A DNA stretch of 64,000 bases. Origin: Grifola frondosa. Its lineage: Eukaryota > Basidiomycota > Agaricomycetes > Polyporales > Grifolaceae. The notes under the pieces are model-generated. The model saw nothing but the letters and a program-made list of their open reading frames with translations. It was not told where the DNA came from and ran no database searches. Each line of letters starts with the position of its first letter. Within the stretch, counting starts at the first letter, position 1. This document shows positions 1 through 12,025 of this stretch, piece after piece. The translations under genes were made by a program, and so were the position numbers. Where the stretch lies: positions 248,001 to 312,000 of the forward strand of contig LUGG01000032.1 of NCBI GenBank assembly GCA_001683735.1, in the 5' to 3' direction.

Positions 1-1401
1 TGCTGCTTTTCTAGGTACTATCGGTCCCATCTGCACGGTATTTTCAACTGACCACAGGCTTGCGATGCCCGCCGGCCACCATGCCAATACAAAAACTTTA
101 AAAATGGATGTACAATTGCATATATGTCAATTACAACTTAGTATCAAATTTGTGCTTCTACTTGAACCGTGCCTCTGGATTGTTCGGCGCCGGTCTAGTG
201 CCCCGCGAATCTGTCTCTCCTTCTCCCCGGCACGTGTTGTCCTAATCTAGCGTAGTGTTGACCCTTCTCCGTCCACCTTCGCGCGCAGGCAATGTCTATC
301 GCGACCACACTCACTCTTCCGCTCCGCGCTTCAAAGCTGCTAATGTCTTGGTCACTCTCACTTTCTCAATCCTTCACAGACTCTCACAGACCCTATAATT
401 CTCGTACGTGGTATTTACTGTATTCTGTCTGATATGCTTACGTTGATTGCTATCGTCGCGAAGTTCTTTGTGCAGCATAGATAATCGGACTTCGCCGAAG
501 CAGTTCATTGCTTCTCGTTACGCCTCTTCGAGAAATCAGTTTTCTTAGTTCTCTCTGAATGCCTCGAATGCACCGGAAACTTCTGGCACCTGGATTCATC
601 GCGAAGCGTCGAGATACTCCGTGAGTCGCCCACACCAACGTGCATGTACACGGATGATGTTCTCTCCGTAACGCTACCTCGTTCACTTGTTCCCAGCTCA
701 TCTCAGCCCGCCGCTTGCTCTCACGAACCGTCCATAAAATAGTGTATTTCCTGAGCTTCCTCTTCTCTGCTACTTCCTACTCATATCGAGTTATAGTACT
801 GCGTAATTCAAAGGGTATCGCCCAAGATGTCCGTGTGCTGTAAGGACAAGCCGTATGACTGTATATGAATATGGGCTTGATCCAAGGTTCCTTTGACTCT
901 TCACCGTTTCCTTCTTCTCGGCATCTTTTGTCCTTTTTTAGGTTTGCACTCCTTTGTCCAACCTTTGTCCGCTCCGTTTCTTCAATAATCTCGCATGCTG
1001 ACGTTTCTCTTTCGAAACAAAGCTGTTCACTCCACAATATTGAAGGTTGACGTCTTTGCACGTGTCCGTTCTTCACGTCCATGTTTAATATGCTTATGCT
1101 GCGCTGGTACCGGCGGCCACTTTTTATCGATCGCTCGTCCAGGACGCAAGATGTACGATGCACCATATAATCACATTTGAAACAATGAATGTGCTCACGT
1201 CATTTTATATATCGGCCTTTCTTGCGTATATGGTCTGTCGTCATCGTATTAATTACTCTTGACTAAAATAGTCATGTCGCAGTGGCGTCGGATCTCGCGA
1301 GTGGCGAATTGATTGTTGATCAGCCGGATCGCCAGAACAAAGCATCGTTCAGGAAGAATCGGGCTTTGTCCTCAAATTTGTGGTTGTGGCGGGTGGCACC
1401 G
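1..1401. other. Upstream stretch without a recognisable gene
   Basis: I see no convincing coding region here. Short open frames exist on both strands but none resembles a family I know and none links to another by plausible splice sites. The last part is presumably the promoter region of the F-box gene that starts at 1525. Confidence 0.4.
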
Positions 1402-1410
1402 CATATAAAA
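1402..1410 (+). promoter_or_regulatory. TATA-like box of the F-box gene
   Basis: The sequence CATATAAAA lies about 115 bases before the chosen ATG at 1525. It fits a TATA box with a 5' leader of roughly 80 bases. An ATG directly after it opens a different frame and does not lead into the F-box, so 1525 is preferred as start. Confidence 0.4.
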
Positions 1411-1524
1411 TGCGTCGCGTCCAAGACTCAAAAAGCAACTACCACCGTTTTGCGACCACTTGGCACGTCAAATTTTTCCTCCAAGACCTTTATCACTGCA
1501 TACTCTCTATTCTTTTACCTTGCT

Positions 1525-3138
1525 ATGGAACCGCACAGAGCATTGTTTTGTTGTGACATCCTTGATGAAATCTTTCAACATCTCTCTCCAGAAGACGAAG
1601 CCGATGCTATCAAAGGCTTCGCCCTTAGGCGGGCAGCTTGCGTCAGCCGGACTTTCTACGGCTTCGCAAGCGACGTTCTATGGAGGAAGGTTCATACAAC
1701 GGGGCAAATCCGTCACCTGCTTATAACGTTGGGGATAGCCGAAGAAGTTGGTTGCCAATATCGTGGGGTCAAATTGGTAAGTCGTGGACGCCGATCCTAA
1801 TTCATTCGCGCCACTGATTCCTCGACGCAGGTGAAGTGCCAGAAAATATCGGATAAGTCTCTTCTACGATTCCGACAATACGCAGCGCGAGTCCGTTCCA
1901 TAACACCCAAAATCATCTCCGACGAAGATTGGCTCAGTCTCTGTCCGCTTTCCGGACACGGCAAGCTCATGATATTCCCCAACCTCCAAAGTGTCAAGGT
2001 CGTATTCTCCGGATCACCCTCTATGCTCAAATTACGGTCGTTGCTCATCACGCCATCGCTTCGCGACCTCTCTGTCGAATGTGCCAGTCGGGAGGCCTGT
2101 GAAAGCGGAATGCGAGCTACCTTCAATGAGGTATGCTCCGCGGTGCCTTCTCTGGAATCGGTTACGGTTGGCATACTATCTCGCCCAGATTTATTGTCAC
2201 CAATCCTGCGGCTGAGTCACCTCAGTAAACTGGACCTGATGGTATCCATGAACGGAAATAGAGATCTCCTACGGTCCCTGTCCACGAGGAAGAATATCAC
2301 GTCTCTGTTCCTCCGGTTCAAGCTCGAGCCACACCATGGTGACTTCTCAATCTGCGGCTTCGCTTCACTGCACGAATTGGGTATAAATGGGACCCTCCAG
2401 AATGCCAAAACGATGCTCGCAGGACTCGAATCGCGCTACATTGAGAGCGTAACGGTCGACGTCCTCACCGCGAAGAACAGAGTCGACGATCTCCAGGACT
2501 GTCTAGAGCCGCTACGTCGTCACCACGGTTCCCTGCGCAGGCTGAAATTCTCAGTTCTGGCTAGGTATGGCTCGAAAGAAGATACTCTCATCAACGCGAT
2601 CGCCCCGGTGATGAAGATGAAGCGGCTTCGAGAAATCAAGCTCGAGTTTCCTGGCTGGAAATTGCGCTGCTCACAACAGGAATTCCGTAAAATCGCAGAG
2701 GCATGGCCGGATGTGCGAAGCCTCGCACTGAAATATGATCTCCTGGCCACATCTCCATGTGTTCCCCGTGGTTCCGTCGTCGACCTTGGCTCCGTCTTCT
2801 ACCTCGCACAACGTTGCCGAAAGCTGGAGAAGCTGCAGCTTGAATTTGTGGCTTGTCCAAAGCCCATCTCGCTTGGTGAACACCCGCGCTGTACCCTGCG
2901 CGAGTTGCACATCAACAACATATTCGGGATCGAGCCATGCGGGAGTGACGACATAATGCGCGACCTTCCGACCGGCCCAGAGGACTGTCAGAACATCGCC
3001 CACCTACTCGGACGCGCGTTCCCTAACTTGGATCCAGCCTGTTTGTGGCCCTCCGAGGGCGGGCAGACGGCGGAGTGGCAGGAGGAACTCTACCGTCTAT
3101 TGGAATCTCAGAAGAGGGGACGAGGGGGGATGAAATAA
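1525..3138 (+). CDS. F-box protein with leucine-rich-like C-terminus
   Basis: Two exons, 1525-1776 and 1831-3138, joined over a 54-nt intron (GTAAGT...GACGCAG) in phase 0, give about 519 residues. The N-terminus holds an F-box at residues 8-50 (ILDEIFQHL, then AACVSRTFYGFASDVLWR), the segment that binds Skp1 in SCF ubiquitin ligases. The rest has regularly spaced leucines and phrases such as LRDLSVECASRE and LSKLDLMVSMNGN, as in the large family of mushroom F-box proteins whose tails form leucine-rich solenoids. Its substrate cannot be told from sequence. The second exon is open for 435 codons, so the gene seems intact. A related gene lies at 42840-44668. The role in ubiquitin-dependent turnover is family inference. 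Confidence 0.8.
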
Positions 3139-3959
3139 AGTATTGGAGAACTGACTGCGTAAGCAGGTGAGCAACCGAGTATCCAATTCCACTCGCTAGA
3201 GCTTACTGACGAGTCCAATTCTCCAGCAATTCTGGTCGACGAAATGCACGGCAATGGTTTGGGTAGACGGCGCACTCTGCATGTTACTTAGGCTCCAGTA
3301 TAGACCGATGATGGTTGTAATCTATAATATTTAGTCTTCCTGAAATACAGTCCTGGAGAATAGATGTTCCGGTTAGAGTGGGCAGCGTGGAACAACAGCT
3401 GTGAGGACACGTACATTGTGTCGCCAGACAGTTAGAAACTTGCCTGCAGCTTCGCACGAGTAATAACCTGATGACTGTTCTGAAGTTTTTCTACAATTAC
3501 GAGTTGCTGACAAGAATCCCTCACCGAAAGAACTCGCCTTAGAGTCGGCGATCGCCCTCCCAACAAATTCATGGTCCTGTACTCAGCATTACGAGAAAAT
3601 TGTGCGATCTTCGTTCTAGGAAATCTTACTAGGTGTGTGCCAAATAGTGCGCAAGGATGTCTGGAGTTAGATGAATATTGCCCCGCATATATATTTTTGA
3701 GGTTTTCGAGAATATTACCGGATACAAGACGGTGAGCCCAGCAGTGAATAGTAAATAATGTACACACGAGTATGGTAGTTGTGGAGTGTTGGTTTAGCAA
3801 ACGGCGGTTAGCGTTCATATGCCTTATATCCGTTGAGTTTTTTTTTGGTATTTCAGACTCTGCCAACAACTTCAAGATGTGGCGTCGTGCGACGAGTACG
3901 TGACACGACGCCACGAAACTCCTCGACTCCCGCCACCCACTGAGGGGAAAATCCGATGT
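3139..3959. other. Intergenic stretch
   Basis: There is no gene I can support. A minus-strand frame of 180 codons (3432-3974) is open, but about one such frame is expected by chance in a window this long and its translation shows no domain, signal peptide or splice link. Confidence 0.4.
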
Positions 3960-4545
3960 TTCCGGTGGAAACATTGTGGAAATATGGAGAATTTAGATTA
4001 AATGAGTTTAGCATGTTATCGATGGTTACATTGTAATATTATTTTAATATTGTTCAGATTGAATTTAATATGGGAACAGAATGAGATCACATGATACATA
4101 ATAGAATCAGTCTATATGTGTTCACAATGTTTTCTGAGTGAGCAACTTGCATATGTTTTTATTGAGATCACAATGATATTATAATATTTCTGTCTGCTAT
4201 ATTTTGTCATCATTGAAGAATTATAATCAATATTTTAGAGAAATAATTCAAAATATGTATATAATGTGACCAATGTGTTTTCAACAACAAACATAGAGAA
4301 CATATTTACAATGTTTTCAAGTTGATCAACCATTGTGATCAATGGTGTTACATTGTGATTACTCTGAATGTATTATTATTGAGTTCAGTATGTTATCATG
4401 CTGGAAACATTGTGATTATATTCTGAATATTTCTCCCGAGCACAAAGTGGTAACACGTGGGAGACATGATTAAAACCTTTGTAATATTTTCAGAACGTTA
4501 ACATTGATACAATTCAGAAAACATTGAAAATAAACTCTCTGGATA
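3960..4545. repeat. AT-rich block with recurring ATTGTGAT words
   Basis: This block is much richer in A and T than its surroundings and carries the word ACATTGTG/ATTGTGAT or its complement at least nine times (for example near 3971, 4124, 4168, 4335, 4352 and 4408), in both orientations and without a fixed period. There is no coding potential. It may be a degenerate repeat or a non-autonomous element; no clean ends were found. Confidence 0.5.
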
Positions 4546-4550
4546 CATTT

Positions 4551-4588
4551 GGGTGTGACAGTCCAATCGCGTGACTGGAATCACACCC
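4551..4588. repeat. Short inverted repeat GGGTGTGA / TCACACCC
   Basis: Perfect 8-bp arms at 4551-4558 and 4581-4588 enclose 22 bases. A related GGGTGTG word recurs at 4666, inside a T-rich stretch that runs to about 4690. The arms sit at the right edge of the AT-rich block and could be the end of a small element, but no matching left end was seen. Confidence 0.4.
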
Positions 4589-5225
4589 ACAACTATTTGC
4601 AATTGATTCAGTTTTGATTTCGGCGTGATTCAAAAGTAAGTTGTATTTGATTTACATTTGATTTAGGGTGTGTTTCAGAACATGATTCACAAAGATGGCC
4701 GCATTAGTCATGTGACTCACATCGTCAGCAATCGATAGGACGAACTCCTAATAGAAAGACATTGACAATCTCGACTGTACTTGCTCCCTCTTATGTTCGC
4801 GTTTCTATAACCGGACCGCAAGCTGATGTTCCCTCCTGGCTTGTGGTGAAGTTTCTCCCTTCTTCCCGCTCTTCTGTCTGTGGGTGCACCGTATCGTTTT
4901 TCGGGATATACCTTCAGATGGTAAATCGGCTCCTGCTGCCGTATCCTCATCGCCACCGCAATTGACCAATTCATTCGCGGTCACCAGTGCATCGTTGAGG
5001 GGCATGCAAGCATTGCAAGAACCTCAAGGTACGTCCTACATCTCCTAGCCGCGCCGCATGCTTCCCATACCCATTCTGTCTGCTACCTGCCGACGATGCG
5101 AAGCTAGCAGTCACTAGTGCATCGTCGAGGGCGCAAGCCCCGGAATGCGCTAAAGTAAGTCACACACCATTTCGGCCCCTCCGAAGAAGTGCGGGAGCGG
5201 TGCACGCCACTGCCATCCTTTCAGT

Positions 5226-5830
5226 ATGTTTGCCTCGGAGGATGGCAGAGCCCGTGTACCCTCTATTGCGTATCCCGATGCTCTCTCGGTCGTCTTCTTT
5301 GTCCGATGTCCGATGTTGGCGAGTCGCCGTCTGATGTCCTTGTTTTACCCCGCAACAGGAAGCGCGAGTATCTGCTCGTGCAGATTCGCCAAGGATATGA
5401 TTATTGAGTCGCTGCTCAAACAGGTGCGCCCCCTCTAATTGGTTTGTTGCCATAAATTCTTCGTCTGCTAAGTTTGTTTAATGCATTCGCACCCAGATCC
5501 ACAACCCGTACCCGTCGGCGCCGATGGCGACGTCCGCGACGGACAAGAACAGGCAGAATATTATCGCCTGGCTCGAATGCATGCAAGTCAATGTGGGACA
5601 ATCCGCAGGTGCCCAAATCGAGTCGCGCCTCCCTGCAGACTGGTGTAGGTGGCTCTGACGCTGAAGATGGTGCTGACATGAACGATCCCACCGAACGTGG
5701 CAGCGTGGGCGTCCAACAGACGGACGATGACGAGCTGCTCAGGGATGCGGAAGATAAGCTGTGTTCGCTTCCGGACGCCTCTGTGCCTATCTGCCTGCTT
5801 GCGAACCTATCGCTCAATTCATTAATCATT
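5226..5830 (+). pseudogene. Relic resembling the linker of a fungal Zn2Cys6 transcription factor
   Basis: Three frames carry pieces that follow one another as a single protein would. KREYLLVQIRQ (about 5360) is followed, after a 2-base shift in an A run, by KDMIIESLLKQ. An intron-like stretch (GTGCGCC...CACCCAG) comes next, then IHNPYPSAPMATS and QNIIAWLECMQ, and after another shift an acidic tail with EDKLCSLPDASVP. From memory this order matches the region behind the zinc cluster in a family of Agaricomycete transcription regulators. The zinc cluster itself is not visible. Upstream pieces at 4915-5160 share the motif AVTSAS twice and may belong to it. The identification is tentative; that it is broken is clear. 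Confidence 0.35.
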
Positions 5831-5836
5831 CCCTAG

Positions 5837-8036
5837 GTCTCAATTGCCAGCTGGTAAACCTTTTCGAGAGTTGTCGCGTCGAAGAAGAGATTTCGGCAAC
5901 CGTTTGATCTTCGTATTCTAGTTCTAGCCATATTCCGGGGCTTTTCGTGGGGACGACATCTTCGCCTTGAATCAATCCTTGATAGAGTCCGCAGGCGTAT
6001 CTTTGAATGTTCTCCCTACGAAGCATCCATCTTCAAAGTCCACACTACCATTCTTCTGTGCTTAGCTTTACATGACGGTGCAAGCGCATGACTCCTGCAT
6101 GAGACAAAATTGTATGCTCGGACGTAGGGCGCGCATCCAGGACACGCCGCTGACATGTACGGCCCTCATTCAAACAAGGAGTTGCACGCAGGGTCGCCGC
6201 ACGTCCATATACGTCCCCCCTCCCTTCGAAGACCCGCGCAGGCGCACGCAGACCTCAACACTGACAGTAAGGTGAGCGTTTTAAGTATGAAGTGCATGTG
6301 CCGGCAGGTTGCTGACATTCCCACGAGGAGACCTTGGTCCGTGTTCAGGGCACTCCCCCAGCTGCGTTTCCAATTTGCCTCAGGCGGCGGGTGCCGTCGG
6401 TTACTGTGCGTATCCCGCATGTATGTGGGGAAATGCAATACAGCGCACCATTCCGGCAGGCTCGCATTAGAGTCCAGTTAACTTAGGTTGACTTATAGAG
6501 GCTAGGTACTGGTGAGTTAAATCTCTCCCTCGGGTTGAACTTGGTTAACCAATTGTGCGATGTTAGTCGATCGCACAAGCGAGCACGATTAATCATACTA
6601 GGCCCCGATCCCCGACTCCGCCAGCAGATGACGAATCGAGTCTCATGTCTGCCATCACCAACGGGAACGAGAGCTCCATGAGATGCCATCTACATGCCTC
6701 TCCATCGTGACACCACTAGAGCGCTGACTACTATTCAATAACCAGTCTTCCTTCGACTCCAAGTCGGTGAAAAGAAGACATTATCAGAATCTCCCTCTAC
6801 AGCTCCCAGAACCACCGCTCTTGTTCTGCGTACCCCAGGTAGTATCAAGATATCATCGGCGAATTCCTGGACACAACACTAAATATTCTCACTATAGGCT
6901 ATGATTCTACGAGTGCTCTGCGTTCGTACAACATGCGTTCCTGGATGTTGAGTGCCCGAGAATAGTGTTCCCCATGTCCGATTTTTGATGGCACGGCATA
7001 GACATTGGAGTACTGACACTAGCACCCGAAGTCCAGCCTGGTGCGGCGTACTACGATCTATCGTCAACATCTGCCATGACCGGATACACCGCCTTAACGA
7101 GTCGTGTTTCCACCGTCGTCCAGCGATAACACGCCCGCCGGACTACCAGTTGCGGAAAATGCGCTGTGTTTGCATGTCCGTATTATTCCAACTCTCAGTA
7201 TGTCGATGTCCATTGTCTCGTGAGTTTCGTTCTTTCACTAACGTCGCACTCTACAGACTATTATACCTTTGGTCTCCTACGCCAGAAAATCCGATTGTTC
7301 GTCTTCTATAGTTGTCGAACGCCGTTGTGAATTCATGCCGACCATGGACTCCACATCACGTCGCAAGCATCTACGCCTACACGATGTTCTCAGGGTCCGG
7401 ACGATAGAGCAGCGAATGCTCCACCTGCATGCTGACGAACTGCATCCATCCGTTGCGCGCCGCCCTGTGGGACAATTATACTAGTTCGGTACCCACCGCG
7501 AAACCGTACACCGGCATATGACCTTTTGACCAATCATTTCATTGCAACTCCGGCCTACATGTATATCTGCGAAGCGAGATCTATGGAAGCGGAGGATTCA
7601 TCATACATACGAGATAGATTTTAGTTGGTGCATCCTCAATGACGCACTGTGAGATGCACCGAGCAAATCTGTCGTGTAAGTGGCCGCATCCGACGATCTA
7701 GCCAGAGCGTACATTTGCATGTTGAGATCTGTGATATTACGAAGAGTGCATCCGGATAGCCCGCACTGTCCTGGAACTACAGCACTTACTCTCCGAAGTC
7801 ATAGATACTGCAAATGACACGCAATACTTCTCGTTCGACCAATATCATTGAATATGAAACATCACATAAAGAAGGACACACCAAGACACCCTGAGCATGT
7901 CGGCAGCCTCAAATGGACCTCTCAAGGGGTCTCACCAAACCAGAACAGGTCTTCGGAAAATTTGTCGTTAAATGAAAAGCACATATAGTAGACAGTAGCG
8001 AATGCTACACCACTTGTCCATCCACCGCGCCCGACC
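5837..8036. other. Long stretch without a recognisable gene
   Basis: Only short open frames occur here, none with a family resemblance or convincing intron structure. The stretch lies between two pseudogenes and is probably decayed sequence. I see no repeats of note. Confidence 0.4.
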
Positions 8037-9264
8037 TCATAACACCCCCGGCAAGAACCACCACCGTACATTCCGCGCATACTTTTCCCACTCAGCGCCG
8101 AACGACCTTCGCAGCGCCGCGTCCTCCTTCCTCGCGCGACGAACACCTACTGCAATCCACCATGCATACCACACCGCGAAGAAACCCACACGCACCACCA
8201 GCGAGCCACTTCCCCTGCCAAATACACCGCATTCCGCCACCCAACCGCCGGCGAAAGGTTCGCCAGCGCGAGCCCCATCAGCATGAGGAGCGAGCCAGTG
8301 TAAGCTGGATGCCGTATTACTGAGTAGGGCCCAGACACGATAAGGCGATGTGCGGGGAGTATTGCGAGATCAAAAGTGAAGATACCCCGAGGGTGCGATA
8401 ACAGGTGAGCCGCAGCAGAGAGCCGGAAAGGACCAGAAGTGCTCCTATGAGGAGGAAAGATGTAGTGTGAATTGCCACCGTGGCAGAAACGGGTTGAGTA
8501 GATGGACTAGGACATATTGTCGATCGAATGGTGGATATGGCGGAGGAGGACAAGGGGATGATGGTTTGTTGGGTCAGGATGAGAAGCACGTCTGCCAGTG
8601 TACAGAGCCAGATCAGCGGTTGCTGCATCTAAAAAAGATATTAGCGCTGTGTACAAATGGCTGGATGGAGATATGAGGGTACGACGAAGCCGCAATCATT
8701 CAGTCAACCTCAACTCAATCAACATGAGATTGTGGTTGCCGTATCTCCGATCAAAACAAGCGGTCCGTGGAAAAAGATGGGTGAGCGCGCATGAGCCTAC
8801 TCCATGAGCGGGTCTGAGCATTACTGCACCGATGTGCGAGAGACTGATGCAGAAGAGATGAGGAGTCATGAATGCACACAAAGAAAAATGTTATTTCACA
8901 ACTAGACGACCGCAGCAGTACCGGTGAAAGAACGTAGCGAGCACGCCCTCGCCCGTTCTTTCTACTGCACTTGCACTGAATTCGCGCACTGGACTCTCCC
9001 CACTCTGCAGAAAGCTTGCGATCGAGGATCCCGCTATAGCCATCAGATCAGGCATCGACAAACGTGATCGGCGATCCCTGAACCCTTCCCAATAAAATAG
9101 TAGAGACTGCAAGAAAAAACCCTGAAGACAAGCGGTGCAATCTTGGAAAAAAACACCTCATCTGTGGCGTATCGACCCTTGGCAGGGGTTTTGTTAGGAG
9201 GAGTACTCGCGAGTTGATAGAGAGCCGCCTGAATGCAAACAATAGCAGCTCTAGAGAACGACAT
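8037..9264 (-). pseudogene. Isoprenylcysteine carboxyl methyltransferase (ICMT/Ste14-like), frameshifted
   Basis: ICMT methylates the C-terminal prenylcysteine of CaaX proteins in the ER membrane. The reading starts at 9264 with MSFSRAAIVCIQAALYQ followed by STPPNKTP, a fungal ICMT N-terminus. After a gap of roughly 480 bases (long intron or insertion) it resumes at 8628 with a hydrophobic segment ending in LLRLTCYRTLG. The core follows in a second frame (VSGPYSVIRHPAYTGSLLML) and the C-terminus in a third (ARKEDAALRRSFGAEWEKYA, then LPGVL and stop). The RHPxYxG and E-x-x-L...F-G-x-E-Y/W-x-x-Y motifs of the family are present, so only single-base losses near 8385-8388 and 8245-8252 break the frame. 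Both can be read as shortened G runs. It is a decayed copy, or the assembly has indel errors here. Confidence 0.75.
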
Positions 9265-9321
9265 GATCAGCCGCCAGGAGACAGGAGAAGACAGTGGATG
9301 TGTCGTTTGATCTGGGGCCTA

Positions 9322-9330
9322 TTATATATG
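9322..9330 (-). promoter_or_regulatory. TATA-like box before the ICMT-like copy
   Basis: On the minus strand CATATATAAT lies about 55-65 bases upstream of the ATG at 9264, a normal distance for a fungal core promoter with a short leader. It suggests the copy was acquired with its promoter. Confidence 0.3.
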
Positions 9331-12025
9331 AAGTTAACGGTAGTTTTCATTGGCATGCTGAACATGTGGCAGTTTTTTTGGCTCCAGGCGGAACCGGCGA
9401 ATCAAAGTTGAGGTTCGCACCGTCTTTACCCGCACCGCGGCAAATTTTGTGCACAGCCATTGTTAGGTGAATTCTGCCGAAAGAACGACGGAATGGAAAC
9501 CTACGGAAACGGTGAGGGGAATTACAAGACCGCATGTTTCAAGAGCAACGGGGCAACAGAGACGGAATGACTCTCACGCAAATACTGAAAACGGCGAGGA
9601 GGATGCATCTCGGCACCAATACTATCTCTAAGGCCACAAAAAAGAATGCAGATCACACGCCACGGTGACACGAAGAATAGGCGATAAAATAAAGCAGAAG
9701 AACAGAAGAACGTGCCCAAGCAATGTCCAAGCAAAGTCCAAGGGGGTGGACATGATGAACGCGGTACCCCTCTCAAACAAACTCAGATCTCTCGGAGATC
9801 TCCTCAAGTCACCCGCCACCGTGACCATCCCACTCGCATAACCCAGGAGGTCCGCGTTTTTGTTATGTCTTTAGCTTCGCAGTACTTGCTATTAGCCTAT
9901 TAGCCTATTACATATGAAGCAACTCATATGGTAAGATTCACGAATAGTGAGCGGTTGTATTACTAATTTATTGGGCCGTCTTCGAAGTTGAGTTGTTTCA
10001 GCCTAGAAACATTTTACGTGGATCAATTTCCTCCCCGGAGAAATGCAAATCTATTCTGATTACATCGCTTGTGGAATCACCCTGAATATTTGATATCGAT
10101 GACCATTAACGTCTTCCAATCCGCTGTCTTCGAATGCCATTTAGACCCCCAGGAGTGCTGTTCCCATGTGTGTATTCTCCAAATTATATTGAAAATGTTT
10201 TGTGCTGTCATCTTTTGTTAAATATTTTGATGCTGAAGCATTGACCACCTGTGATACGTTTGTGTTCACTTCGACCCGATACAGCAAATCGGATCCTCAG
10301 GGCCTCATGCACAAGGAGCTGATATGATAACACTTCTGTCTGCTTCCGTTCCATCTCTCCATCGGAGACTGCCTTTAGATCCGTCATGTTCTCGAGGATG
10401 CCTATCAGAATCAGATACCCCGCCGCGGCGTGTTCATCAGCGCGCCATTCATACATTCATCGGCACCACACCTACAGAGTGCGTGCAGCCCACCTAAGAA
10501 CACTGACTTGCATCCTGTGATAGGAAAACAAGCGCGCTGCGCCTGCGGGTCGTTATTACCGATAAACCATATCGCACTACAGCCGCCGCCGGTCACATTA
10601 TTGGGACGTGAATTTCGCCCTCTCTGCAAGAGTCTCGCTCCTAGTTCGAGAACACTTTGATATCTTCCATCAGTTTTTTGGAGGTCGGTCCACCCGGAGC
10701 ATTGGCGCCATTCCTTCTAGCAATACCTCCAGACGGTAAGTAGTGACATCATTTCGCATCGGCTAGTCGTCTCCTAGGCATTATCGGAGTCTGCACAGAG
10801 TCTTCGGCGTATCCCGTGCAAAATTTTCCAGTCGTCAGGATACACAAGTAAACGTTACTACGGTCTACGCTCCTGATATTTATCAGCCGCTAATTGTCAT
10901 ACCATATGTGCAGATCATTCACGTTCATGCCTTGGTCTCCTTCATCCAACCGACCTGAACATTACCGCGGGAATACATTATTTATGGCACGTTCTACGTG
11001 CCTTCTCCCGCGCGGGAGCCTCTGCGGTCCGATGATAACATGGCCGTTACAGGCCGTCAGGAGGAGTCCGAATAACTTCTCTTCGAAGATATGAATACCT
11101 TCAAGGATCTGCAGCACCCCGTGTTCCGATCCTAATTGTAACACCCGCCGCCAGGCATCGATGTCCTTAAAGTGCGAATACTGCGCTGTCCGTCGAGGAC
11201 AAACGCTACTTAAGATGCCCCATGTCGCCACCATCTATGTGTGAACTATGTCATATCTACATTCTTGCATCTGGCAGCTATGGTTCTTAAATCGGATCCA
11301 CAAAGGACTTCGTAGCCGAATGTCTCTCTTGACTGCGCCCTGCATTGAATTGGCTCATTGAACTGGCTCGTCGGCCGACCATGAACAAGTCCCTAGCATG
11401 CACCACATTCTGTTTTCTCTGATCCTCGGACTTGATGTCGGCAGACACGGCTGGCGTTTGTTCTGGAGGCCGCAAATACACTAGTAGCTTCACCGGGGAG
11501 ATCATGCACATGCCCGACTTTTGCAGTGTCGAGACTTTGGTCCAGCCGACGGCAAGTAGAAGGCCTTCGGAACGACATATGGTCGTATCGTGCCTTGAAC
11601 TTCATTCGCTGCGGCGGCAACCATATGATTCGTTATCCGATTATATGGGCTATGTATCGTAATTGTAAGACAAAAAAAACACCATATAATCTAAAACAGG
11701 GGCTCGGACAATCCGTCAAATTGAACGATGAAATTTGCTGTATGAATAGCTTCACATAAAACATAGCCAACGACGACGATCAAGGATGGTAACGTCATCT
11801 TCATTCAAGTTGGGGTGTCGGGCAGAGGATATATCCGGGAGAAGAGGCCGCTGAAAGCGACTGGCACCCTTCGAGCGTGCGTGCCTCGCAGGCTGGACGG
11901 CCGATAATACGGCTATGAGCTTCTGCCAGCCATTACTGTAAATGATAGGGTGGCTCCAGCCGGTCTTCAGGTATAATACTTAGGAGGAGGAAGAGCGGAG
12001 GTCGGGGAAGAGAGAATCAAGGTAA
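9331..12025. other. Stretch without a recognisable gene
   Basis: I see no conserved domain or spliceable chain of frames in these 2.7 kb. A small tandem repeat of ATTAGCCT (about 2.5 copies) lies at 9891-9908. Some frames near 10960-11230 and 11390-11660 stay open for 75-90 codons but do not resemble any family I know. Confidence 0.35.

Noticed and set aside
3432..3974. Minus-strand open frame of 180 codons
   Set aside because: It has no domain, no signal peptide and no splice partner; about one frame of this length is expected by chance in 64 kb.
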